From SIG701 sp045577175 (GTDB taxonomy: Bacteria; Bacillota; Clostridia; Oscillospirales; CAG-272), in NCBI GenBank assembly GCA_045577175.1, contig JAZNHT010000063.1:1-15423 (forward strand): a stretch of DNA of 15,423 bases, read 5' to 3'. The translations under genes were made by a program, and so were the position numbers. Of the stretch, positions 1-5,668 are shown piece after piece; positions within the stretch are counted from its first letter, which is position 1, and every line of letters begins with the position of its first letter. The notes under the pieces are model-generated. The model was not told where the DNA came from and searched no databases. It saw only the letters and a program-made list of their open reading frames with translations.

Positions 1-2
1 AT

Positions 3-809
3 TTCTACAGCTTTGTGAACACTTCCAACACGGACGGCGAGAACTACTGGCGCCCCTCCGGCGGTGGCTACAACTACTTCACGTGGTCTCCTACTGAGAT
101 CTCTGCGGGCGGTCTTTTCCCTGCTGTAGGCTCGTACGGCATTTGGCTGCAGAACAATACCTTCACGTACAGCATAAAATTCACACCCGACGAGAACGGT
201 GAATACTCCTTCTCCATCTTCCTTCCCAACAAGTCCACGCAGGGCAACGGCAAAACACCGCTTGAAACCACTGTCGCAGGTGCTTTCGAAATCGTGCTCA
301 GTGATGCAAACGGCGTGATCGGTGAGTACACCGTGACCGAGCTTCTGCCGGCAGAGGTTGGCAGCAGACTTTACTACCATTTCGCCGACGGCGTTGCGCT
401 GGAAGCAGGCGCCGAATACACGGTCGCTGTCCGCCGTACCGCGAAAACAGACAGCACCCTGCTTTCCTTCCACTATGAGCTGACCTCCGTTGTCGAGAAA
501 GCAATCGAGGACGCCAAGAAGGAAGACGTCGTTGTTGAGGGCGACGAAGAGATTGTGATTCCCGTTGGCGTTATCATTCCCGTACCCGGTGCAAATGCAG
601 GCGGCGAGGCTGAGAATCAGCCGCTTCTGAACGTTGTCAATCCGCTTCCGGATACCGGCGCAGGAATCGAAGCTCCCGGCACGCCCGACGGCACGGACAC
701 GGAGGGCGGCACACCGCCGCAGCCGTTCACCGGCTCGACTGCTCCCGCAGCACCCGGCGCATTCGGCAACCACTATCAGCTCGCGCCGATGCCCGGCATG
801 ATGCCGTAA
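3..809 (+). CDS. Secreted beta-sandwich repeat protein, C-terminal part (5' end outside window)
   Basis: The reading frame is open from the left edge, so the true start lies upstream; the GTG at position 15 is an internal Val codon. The visible part has one module of about 150 residues (around DNA 30-480). It aligns by eye with the first module of the protein at 3328-4662: both share a Phe-Thr-Pro-Asp/Glu-(Asn/Asp)-Gly-Glu-Tyr stretch, a Gly-Lys-Thr-Pro-Leu turn, a Gly-Ser-Arg-(Ile/Leu)-Tyr-Tyr stretch and Asp-Gly-Val-Ala-Leu-Glu-Ala. The tail is rich in Pro, Gly, Glu and Thr and ends in a Met/Pro-rich sequence, with no LPXTG motif and no transmembrane anchor. It is therefore probably released or held through its missing N-terminal part. 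Export is inferred from the paralogue's signal peptide. I do not recognise a named domain; a carbohydrate-binding or adhesion role is a guess. A terminator follows directly. Confidence 0.75.
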   Translation, partial: FYSFVNTSNTDGENYWRPSGGGYNYFTWSPTEISAGGLFPAVGSYGIWLQNNTFTYSIKFTPDENGEYSFSIFLPNKSTQGNGKTPLETTVAGAFEIVLSDANGVIGEYTVTELLPAEVGSRLYYHFADGVALEAGAEYTVAVRRTAKTDSTLLSFHYELTSVVEKAIEDAKKEDVVVEGDEEIVIPVGVIIPVPGANAGGEAENQPLLNVVNPLPDTGAGIEAPGTPDGTDTEGGTPPQPFTGSTAPAAPGAFGNHYQLAPMPGMMP

Positions 810-824
810 TTCGAATAAAACAAA

Positions 825-854
825 ACATCCGCAGGCTTCCCTGCGGATGTTTTT
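825..854 (+). terminator. Intrinsic terminator after the first surface-protein gene
   Basis: A perfect 10-bp stem (ACATCCGCAG / CTGCGGATGT) closes a 6-nt loop and runs into a T tract. It sits 15 bases past the stop codon of the upstream gene. Confidence 0.9.
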
Positions 855-860
855 CGTTGG

Positions 861-1171
861 TCTGAAGAAAAGTACAGGCTAAGACGGCAATTCCAAAGAG
901 GCATTTGTCGGTGAGCAGTCCTGCGGCAGGGGTTCCCCGAAGCGAACGAAATGAGCTTTTGGGAGTTCGCGGCAAAGCGGATGACAAACGAGGTGCTCCG
1001 GCACCAAAGAAACGCCTCATCCGCCACGTCGCTACGCTTGTGGTCCCCCTTCTCCCACAGGAGAAGGCTTGACTCAATCGCCGCTTTGCGGCGGCAGGGC
1101 AAGTTTGCACGTGCCGGATGCTTCAGAGGGCTTTCCGTGCCCTTATAGGGTCGACTTAGTGAAGCCGACAG
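861..1171. repeat. Gap of about 310 bases filled with palindromic intergenic repeats
   Basis: No credible gene is seen. The stretch holds nested inverted repeats: GCGGATGA/TCATCCGC at 977-984 and 1017-1024, enclosing GGTGC-TCCG-GCACC; CTTCTCC-CACA-GGAGAAG at 1049-1066; and a GCCGC-TTT-GCGGC hairpin near 1081. The CTTCTCCCACAGGAGAAG core with a neighbouring CCTCATCCGCC strongly resembles a repeat scattered through many gut Clostridia genomes; that is recalled, not searched. Reading frames over this region are low-complexity, contain no domain, and overlap on both strands. Any transcription end for the GH31 gene on the minus strand would lie here, but I see no clear U-tract terminator. Confidence 0.6.
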
Positions 1172-2737
1172 TTATGATTGCTTCTTCACAAAATACGGCA
1201 GAGTGTCCATCGGTGCGTCCACCTGCACCGTTTGTCCGCCTGTGTGCGGCTCCTCGCCGAGATACAGCCAATCGCCCTCGGGCAAAATCACCTTGCGCGT
1301 GCGCGCGCCTTTCCCGATGACGGGCGCGACGAGAATCTCCTCGCCCAAAAGGAACTGATCGCTCACGCCGGCGTATCCCTTGTGCGGATACGCATACTCC
1401 ATGTGCCGCACGATCGGCTCGCCGCTGACGGCACTCTCCCGTACCAGCTCCATGATTTTCGGCGCGAACGCCGTGTGCAGCTTTGCCGCCTTCAGGCAGT
1501 GCGATTGCGCTTCTTCTCCGAGCATCCGCCACGGTGCCCACGAAAACTGGATCATCGAAAGCAGTGCCGCGCACTGCGCCATGCGCACAAACAGCTCCTC
1601 GTCCACCTTGAAATCCGGCTGATAATTGTGCATCCAGATGCCGCCGCCCACCATGTCCGGGCAGAGGAACGGATGCCCCATCAGTCCCTGATTGAGCGCA
1701 CCCGGGAGCAGCGTGCAAAGCCCGTCGCCGTCCCACGTGTGCCTGCGGTCGCGCAAGCGCTGGATCACCGGCTTGCCGCCGCCCTTGAACGTGTCCTTGT
1801 ATTCGTGATATTCGTACCGCTCGCCGAATTTGTTCCACGCAAGATTCAATTCGGCGGGGGTGTATTTCGTCTGCGCACCGTTCACGACCGAGCGCGGATT
1901 GTACATGTCCGTGTTGCCGCCGTCGAATTTGAAGCCGTCGATGCCGTACTCGCGCATGAGCGTTTGCAGCCGTCCGTCAAGATACGCGCGGTCGTCCTCG
2001 TTGCACATATTGAAGATCGCGCTGTACCCGTTCCACCAGCGCACAAGAGCAACCTCGCCGTCATCCGTGCGCAGAAACAGCTCCCTTTCGCCCGCGCCGC
2101 CTTTCAGAGCCGCCAGCGACGGATACGTTGCCAGAATGAACTCCATGCTGTCGGGCGAGAAGGTCGGCACCACCCACAGCATGACCTTGAATCCGAGCGC
2201 GTGCAGCTCGTCTGTCATCCCCTTCGGATCGGGGAATTTTGTGCGGTCGAACTCCCACAGCCCGTATCTCGTCTCCCAGCCCTCGTCGATCATCAGAATG
2301 CCCGGCTCATAGCCGTGCTCCACGATCGCGTGCGCGTAGGCGAGGACGCTTTTCTGCGTCTGGTTGTAGTCGAGCTCCATCCACGTGTTGTACTGCGCCG
2401 TCTCAAAAAATTTCGCAGGCGGCACCTTCCCCGAAAACGGGAAATGCGCGCGCATCGCGGCGAGGTACGCCTCCTTCAGCGTGGTGCCTGCCTCCGTAAG
2501 CGTGATTTCGCTGTCGCTCTCGATGGCAAATTCGCCGCCCGAGACGCGCACAGCCATCGGCGTCTCCGACCAGATATACCGCCCTGCGGAGGAGACGTAC
2601 AGGGGCATCGCCTGATTGCAGGAATAGTTCATGTCGAAATTGTATTCGCTCGCCTCGGTGATCGGCATCTCGGCGGCGTTCTGCGATGCGCCGCCCCACC
2701 AGTATTCCTCGGGGAGAATCTTGATTCTCCGTTCCAT
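1172..2737 (-). CDS. Glycoside hydrolase family 31 alpha-glycosidase (alpha-glucosidase/alpha-xylosidase type)
   Basis: A 521-residue enzyme predicted to hydrolyse alpha-linked glycosides with retention. The start at 2737 is preferred over an upstream in-frame ATG because a GAAAGGAAG ribosome site lies just before it and homology begins there. A short beta-sandwich region comes first (about 1-105). The (beta/alpha)8 barrel follows, with MIDEGW (149-154), VMLWV (185-189) and GFKFDGGN (268-275). Asp272 is the likely nucleophile. TWDGDG (334-339) resembles the family's W-S/T-G-D acid/base loop, making Asp338 the likely acid/base, and QGLMGHPFLCPDMVGGG (350-366) is the family's G-I-P-F-x-G-x-D-I-G-G region. 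The C-terminal beta domain has ILVAPVI (468-474). No signal peptide is seen, so it is cytoplasmic. It is shorter than typical 650-800-residue GH31 enzymes because the N-terminal domain is reduced. Substrate specificity cannot be read from the sequence. A possible minus-strand -10 TACAAT (2766-2771) and a CTGCGCGCAG palindrome (2778-2787) lie upstream. Confidence 0.88.
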   Translation of the reverse strand: MERRIKILPEEYWWGGASQNAAEMPITEASEYNFDMNYSCNQAMPLYVSSAGRYIWSETPMAVRVSGGEFAIESDSEITLTEAGTTLKEAYLAAMRAHFPFSGKVPPAKFFETAQYNTWMELDYNQTQKSVLAYAHAIVEHGYEPGILMIDEGWETRYGLWEFDRTKFPDPKGMTDELHALGFKVMLWVVPTFSPDSMEFILATYPSLAALKGGAGERELFLRTDDGEVALVRWWNGYSAIFNMCNEDDRAYLDGRLQTLMREYGIDGFKFDGGNTDMYNPRSVVNGAQTKYTPAELNLAWNKFGERYEYHEYKDTFKGGGKPVIQRLRDRRHTWDGDGLCTLLPGALNQGLMGHPFLCPDMVGGGIWMHNYQPDFKVDEELFVRMAQCAALLSMIQFSWAPWRMLGEEAQSHCLKAAKLHTAFAPKIMELVRESAVSGEPIVRHMEYAYPHKGYAGVSDQFLLGEEILVAPVIGKGARTRKVILPEGDWLYLGEEPHTGGQTVQVDAPMDTLPYFVKKQS

Positions 2738-2881
2738 AATCGCACTTCCTTTCGCGTTTTTTATCATTGTATCACATCTGCGCGCAGGAATCCATATCAT
2801 TTCGAAAGAAAAATATGGCAAATTGTTGTGCCGGTGCGATTTTGCAAAAAGTTGGCAGATACGATTTTTTCGAAAACAGTA

Positions 2882-2910
2882 TTGACACGGCGGCGGTTTC
2901 GCTGTATAAT
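2882..2910 (+). promoter_or_regulatory. Sigma-A promoter P1 (perfect consensus)
   Basis: TTGACA at 2882-2887, a 17-base spacer and TATAAT at 2905-2910. It is the first of three perfect promoters on this strand upstream of the surface-protein gene. It points away from the GH31 gene; its transcript would start near 2917 and run into P2. Confidence 0.8.
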
Positions 2911-2974
2911 AATCTTGCAAACAGACAGTGGGTAAAATTTTTTCCGCAAGAAAAGGAAAATTTCAAAAAACCGG

Positions 2975-3003
2975 TTGACAATTTCGGCAAATTGGTGTAT
3001 AAT
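2975..3003 (+). promoter_or_regulatory. Sigma-A promoter P2 (perfect consensus), drives a probable small RNA
   Basis: TTGACA at 2975-2980, a 17-base spacer and TATAAT at 2998-3003. The 8-base palindrome AACCGGTT (2969-2976) overlaps its -35 element. The predicted start is near 3010, and the next strong terminator is only about 115 bases on. Confidence 0.82.
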
Positions 3004-3009
3004 ATAGCC

Positions 3010-3125
3010 ACAGAGATCACAGCGGACAATCGCCGCACAGAATAGTTGCTGATAATCCGAAAGGTTTATCGATAGAGAGAGAAAGCAGGAAGAGAGAGTC
3101 GTAAGACTCTTTCTTTCTGTTTTTT
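3010..3125 (+). ncRNA. Probable small non-coding RNA of about 115 nt
   Basis: The unit runs from P2 to a strong terminator and contains no ATG-initiated frame. Predicted local folds, read by eye, are: a GCGG/CCGC hairpin near 3018-3032; GATAATCC-GAAA-GGTTTATC near 3049-3068, with a GNRA-type tetraloop and one T-T mismatch; and the long terminator stem at 3082-3119. I could not match it to 6S, SRP, tmRNA, RNase P or a riboswitch class. It could instead be an untranslated leader with an attenuator for the gene at 3328, but P3 lies between the terminator and that gene, which favours a separate RNA. Confidence 0.55.
3082..3125 (+). terminator. Long intrinsic terminator ending the small RNA
   Basis: AGAGAGAGTC (3091-3100), loop GTAA, and GACTCTTTCT (3105-3114) form the core. 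Pairing continues outward through AAAGCAGGA on the left and TTCTG plus T residues on the right, allowing G-U pairs. A T6 run follows at 3120-3125. Confidence 0.8.
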
Positions 3126-3153
3126 GCCGTTCGAAGGGGGATTGCGGTGCGGA

Positions 3154-3217
3154 TGGCTTTTTGTTTTCGTCCGGTGCGGCGGCACTGCCGTTTTCATGCG
3201 GACGGATCAAAAAAGCC
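3154..3217. repeat. Interrupted inverted repeat between the small-RNA terminator and P3
   Basis: TGGCTTTTT (starting 3154) is matched by AAAAAGCCA (ending 3217). A second pair, CGTCCG/CGGACG, lies inside it. It could be a structured leader or a regulator-binding region upstream of P3; nothing identifies it further. Confidence 0.45.
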
Positions 3218-3236
3218 AAAATTTTCTCTTCTCCGG

Positions 3237-3266
3237 CAGTTTTTTGAAAAAACTGTTGACAACAGT
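3237..3266. promoter_or_regulatory. Two overlapping perfect palindromes at the P3 -35 element (operator candidate)
   Basis: CAGTTTTTT-G-AAAAAACTG (3237-3255) abuts the -35 box. ACTGTTG-A-CAACAGT (3252-3266) is centred on the -35 box itself. Dyads placed like this commonly bind dimeric repressors, so P3 is probably regulated. The regulator is not in the window. Confidence 0.5.
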
Positions 3267-3284
3267 ACCGAAAAACTGTATAAT
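3256..3284 (+). promoter_or_regulatory. Sigma-A promoter P3 (perfect consensus) for the surface-protein gene
   Basis: TTGACA at 3256-3261, a 17-base spacer and TATAAT at 3279-3284. The start would be near 3291, giving a leader of about 37 bases before the ATG at 3328. Confidence 0.88.
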
Positions 3285-3327
3285 CATAATGAAGTTTTAT
3301 CCAATAAAGAGAGAAAGGATTATCACC

Positions 3328-4662
3328 ATGAAAAAACTTCTTGCACTGGCGCTCACCGCTATGATGCTGGTTTGCGCAATCGTTCCCGCATTTGCTGCTG
3401 TTGAAGCAAGCGATTCCGTTCCGGCTGATCTTGAAAACGCCGAGCGCGTGAACTTCCGTGAGCAGGTTGAGCCGCTGTTTACGGACGGCACCTACACGTG
3501 GGGCAACACGAGCGGCTTCCCGTGGAATCCGGGTGACTTCACCGCAGGCGGTCAGTACCCGAAGCTGGAGGCGAACGCCTTCTGGTTTATCAGCACCGAT
3601 TTCGTGCTCGAGGCTGATTTCACACCCGCCGAGGACGGCGAGTACGCATTTGCCATGTACATCGCAAACAAGACCACGAAGGGCGACGGTAAGACTCCGC
3701 TTGACTCCACCAAGTCCGGCAAGTTCTCCGTTCAGATCATGAACGGAAGCAGCGAGGTCGCTTACTACGAGATCGAAGAGGAAGAGGCCGTGCTCGGCAG
3801 CAGAATCTACTACCGTCTCGGTGACGGCGTTGCGCTTGAGGCAGACACCGACTACACCGTTTGCGTAAAGCTGCTTGAGGCAACCGATTCCTGCATCGTT
3901 GACTTCCTGTTCGGTATCCCCGGTGAGGCTTCTGACGATCCGGCAGAGGACACCACCGCCGCTGAGGAAGACACCACCGCTCCCGAGGAAACGACCGACG
4001 CACCGACTACTTCCGGCGAGGCTTCCGTTGCAGAGGCACTCCCCGAGCTGTTTGAGGATGCTGACGTCATTAACCTGAACGCAATCTACGAGGAAGTAAA
4101 CGTAGACGGCGAATATCCGGCAGGCAAGGTTCTGTACGGCTTCCACAAGGGCGACTTCAACAAGATGGGTATCCCGGATATGCAGGGCGTTATGCCGTTT
4201 GCAAACTGCGAGTATCCCGTTGAGTTTGAGGTAGGCGACGACGGCAAGTACGCGTTCAACATCTCCCTCGCAAACTACGGCACCGCAGGCGCTGTTACCG
4301 TCAAGTTCTACGACGAGGACGGAAACAAGCTCGCCGAGGAGACCGTCATGCCCACCGATATGGAAGTAGGCAAGATGTACTACTACACGCTCGCAACCGA
4401 GCTTGATCTTGCAGCCGACAGCTGGTACACCGCTACCTTCTCCGGCGCAAAGGAGAGCGGTGCTTCCGGCAACTCCATCGTCTGCGAATTTGCATACGCT
4501 CTGACCGAGCTTGCCGACGATGCAGGCTCCTCCTCTGAGGATACCGCGCCTTCCGGCAACGACGAGCCCACCTCCCCCGCAACGTTTGATGTTGCTCTGA
4601 TCGCTCTCGCAGTAGCAGGCGCATCCGCAGCAGCAGCAGTCGTCTCCAAGAAGAGAAGATAA
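3328..4662 (+). CDS. Secreted, membrane-anchored two-module surface protein
   Basis: A 444-residue exported protein. The ATG at 3328 follows an AGAAAGG ribosome site and begins a clear signal peptide: Lys-Lys, a hydrophobic core, and a likely cut after Ala-Phe-Ala at residue 23. Module 1 (about 42-197) matches the module in the gene at 3-809. Module 2 (about 245-394) has the same shape: a Gly-Glu/Lys-Tyr-Ala-Phe strand, a Tyr-Tyr-Tyr stretch and an alternating beta pattern. An acidic Thr-rich linker (about 202-230) joins them. The C-terminus has a hydrophobic segment (about 419-439) ending in KKRR, a membrane stop-transfer tail, with no LPXTG sortase motif. It is probably a surface binding or structural protein; its ligand is unknown. 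It has its own consensus promoter and terminator, so it is a monocistronic and possibly highly expressed gene. Confidence 0.85.
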   Translation: MKKLLALALTAMMLVCAIVPAFAAVEASDSVPADLENAERVNFREQVEPLFTDGTYTWGNTSGFPWNPGDFTAGGQYPKLEANAFWFISTDFVLEADFTPAEDGEYAFAMYIANKTTKGDGKTPLDSTKSGKFSVQIMNGSSEVAYYEIEEEEAVLGSRIYYRLGDGVALEADTDYTVCVKLLEATDSCIVDFLFGIPGEASDDPAEDTTAAEEDTTAPEETTDAPTTSGEASVAEALPELFEDADVINLNAIYEEVNVDGEYPAGKVLYGFHKGDFNKMGIPDMQGVMPFANCEYPVEFEVGDDGKYAFNISLANYGTAGAVTVKFYDEDGNKLAEETVMPTDMEVGKMYYYTLATELDLAADSWYTATFSGAKESGASGNSIVCEFAYALTELADDAGSSSEDTAPSGNDEPTSPATFDVALIALAVAGASAAAAVVSKKRR

Positions 4663-4680
4663 GCGCAAAACGTACATACG

Positions 4681-4717
4681 AAAGTGCCATCGCACAAAAA
4701 ATGCGATGGCACTTTTT
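4681..4717 (+). terminator. Intrinsic terminator of the surface-protein gene
   Basis: AAAGTGCCATCGCA and TGCGATGGCACTTT form a perfect 14-bp stem around a 7-base A-rich loop, followed by T residues. It starts 19 bases past the stop codon. Confidence 0.93.
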
Positions 4718-4778
4718 CCGTTTTTTGCAAGCGAGAAAAAAATGACCTCTGCGAGGGAGTCTTTTTTTCGTTAAACAC

Positions 4779-4807
4779 TTGACAAACACTTCATTTTTTC
4801 GTATAAT
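4779..4807 (+). promoter_or_regulatory. Sigma-A promoter P4 (perfect consensus) for a stand-alone RNA
   Basis: TTGACA at 4779-4784, a 17-base spacer and TATAAT at 4802-4807. It lies downstream of one terminator and upstream of another, with a convergent gene beyond, so it can only serve the unit at about 4813-5080. Confidence 0.88.
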
Positions 4808-4812
4808 AATAG

Positions 4813-5080
4813 CGAAAAATCGTAATATACAATTGTGTCTGACCATGTAAAATCCCGGGTCGTTTTCGCGCATACCGCATTCAGCATATGAGAAGTACGG
4901 CAGGATCATACAGAGAACAAGATTGGACGGACACGTCTCCGATACGGTGCTACGTACTCCTCTTTTCTTTAGATGATTACTTCGGATGGCGTGGGCGTCT
5001 GTATTTCCGCGAGCCGCGCCGTGTGAAAACTGTCTTTAGCGCGGCAAAGCCGCACAGGATCTCGCACCTGTGCGGCTTTT
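4813..5080 (+). ncRNA. Probable stand-alone structured RNA of about 270 nt
   Basis: The unit is framed by a perfect promoter and a perfect terminator, and the next gene runs the opposite way. It cannot be a leader for a downstream gene. No reading frame has a ribosome site; a frame from 4888 reads straight through the terminator. Helices seen by eye are: GCGAAAA/TTTTCGC (4812-4818 with 4863-4869), enclosing GACC/GGTC; AGTACG with CGTACT, extended by GCA/TGC on the inside and GAGA/TCTT on the outside, forming a long rod near 4890-4975; CGGA/TCCG inside that rod; GCCGCG/CGCGGC near 5013-5045; and the terminator. The rod with internal loops is vaguely like 6S RNA, but the flanking domains are not. 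I do not see the tmRNA, RNase P or T-box signatures. The family is unassigned. Confidence 0.65.
5046..5080 (+). terminator. Intrinsic terminator of the stand-alone RNA
   Basis: AAAGCCGCACAGG (5046-5058) and CCTGTGCGGCTTT (5067-5079) form a 13-bp perfect stem with an 8-base loop, ending in T residues. Confidence 0.9.
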
Positions 5081-5089
5081 GGTATTCCG

Positions 5090-5110
5090 ACCGCCGGTAG
5101 GGCGGTTTTT
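5090..5110 (+). terminator. Second, shorter terminator hairpin
   Basis: ACCGCC-GGTAG-GGCGGT is followed by TTTTTG. It backs up the terminator just upstream and separates the RNA unit from the convergent SLOG gene, whose stop codon lies only a few bases further on. Confidence 0.65.
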
Positions 5111-5113
5111 GTT

Positions 5114-5452
5114 TTATTCCTGCACCGGCTTCATGAGGTGGACAGGCTTGTTTGCCTTCTTGAACAGGCGGATTGTGTATTCCGTGCCGTGAGAGCTTCC
5201 GTCCCAGAACGCGAGGCACTCGTCCGCATAGTCCGCGATCAGGTGATTGCGCTTCAAAGGCGCACCGCGCCCGTATTTTGCGTAATCCGGCAGAAATTCG
5301 ACCAGATTGATGCCGTGCTCGCGCGCATACGCCGCAGCCACGGAATCAATCCCGCGCGCGCCGCCCGAAACAATCTCGGTCACGCCCTCGGGAAGATAAT
5401 CACCGAGATTATCCACAAAAAGATTTCTCGATCCTACAATAGCAAGTTTCAT
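5114..5452 (-). CDS. Small SLOG-superfamily (DUF2493, YspA/YpsA-like) protein
   Basis: A 112-residue, single-domain Rossmann-like protein. The start at 5452 has an AAGGAG site nine bases upstream, so it is chosen over a frame extending to 5491. Motifs of the SLOG nucleotide/ligand-binding fold are: the opening beta strand and GSRN turn (KLAIVGSRN, 2-10); the phosphate-binding loop SGGARGID (29-36); RNHLIADYAD (68-77); and WDGSSHGT (83-90), where a Gly-Thr caps the last pocket. SLOG proteins are proposed to bind nucleotide-derived ligands and often act in stress signalling or defence; this one has no effector domain fused to it. It is alone between two convergent or divergent units. A weak -10-like TACAAT (5483-5488, minus strand) may be its promoter. 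The fold assignment is firm; the cellular role is unknown. Confidence 0.85.
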   Translation of the reverse strand: MKLAIVGSRNLFVDNLGDYLPEGVTEIVSGGARGIDSVAAAYAREHGINLVEFLPDYAKYGRGAPLKRNHLIADYADECLAFWDGSSHGTEYTIRLFKKANKPVHLMKPVQE

Positions 5453-5592
5453 GTGTCCGTTCTCCTTGGATGATTTTTTACTATTGTACACTATTTTTCA
5501 CCCGATTTTTTGACGGGAGTGTAAATTCTTGCAAAATATTTGTCTGAAACCCGTGCGCAGTTGGCAATATGTCGGCAAAGCGGCAGGAGCTC

Positions 5593-5622
5593 TTGACAGT
5601 CTTCCCTTCGGGAGATTATAAT
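5593..5622 (+). promoter_or_regulatory. Sigma-A promoter P6 of the large surface-protein gene
   Basis: TTGACA at 5593-5598 and TATAAT at 5617-5622 with an 18-base spacer; the frame TTATAA would give 17. The spacer carries a small dyad, TCCC-TTC-GGGA. The start near 5629 would give a leader of about 40 bases. Confidence 0.8.
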
Positions 5623-5668
5623 AAATACAGATCATTCGTAGCTGTACGGTTTCGGAAAGGAATCTTCC

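Noticed and set aside
727..1320. Several short frames over the 861-1171 repeat
   Set aside because: They are Arg/Ser/Cys-rich, overlap on both strands, and follow palindromic repeat sequence.
1178..2935. Long plus-strand frame (585 codons) opposite the GH31 gene
   Set aside because: It is the antisense shadow of a gene with all GH31 motifs. It is Arg/His/Leu-rich with no domain and no ribosome site.
2797..4695. Long minus-strand frame (632 codons) opposite the surface-protein gene
   Set aside because: Its Cys/Gly/Val-rich sequence runs through promoters and terminators. The plus strand has signal peptide, modules and anchor.
4813..5080. 6S RNA, tmRNA, RNase P or T-box identity for the RNA unit
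   Set aside because: The rod-like helix is only vaguely 6S-like. The conserved sequences of RNase P, the tmRNA acceptor end and the T-box motif are not seen, so no family name is given.
4888..5100. 70-codon frame over the stand-alone RNA
   Set aside because: It has no ribosome site and reads straight through the strong terminator at 5046-5080.
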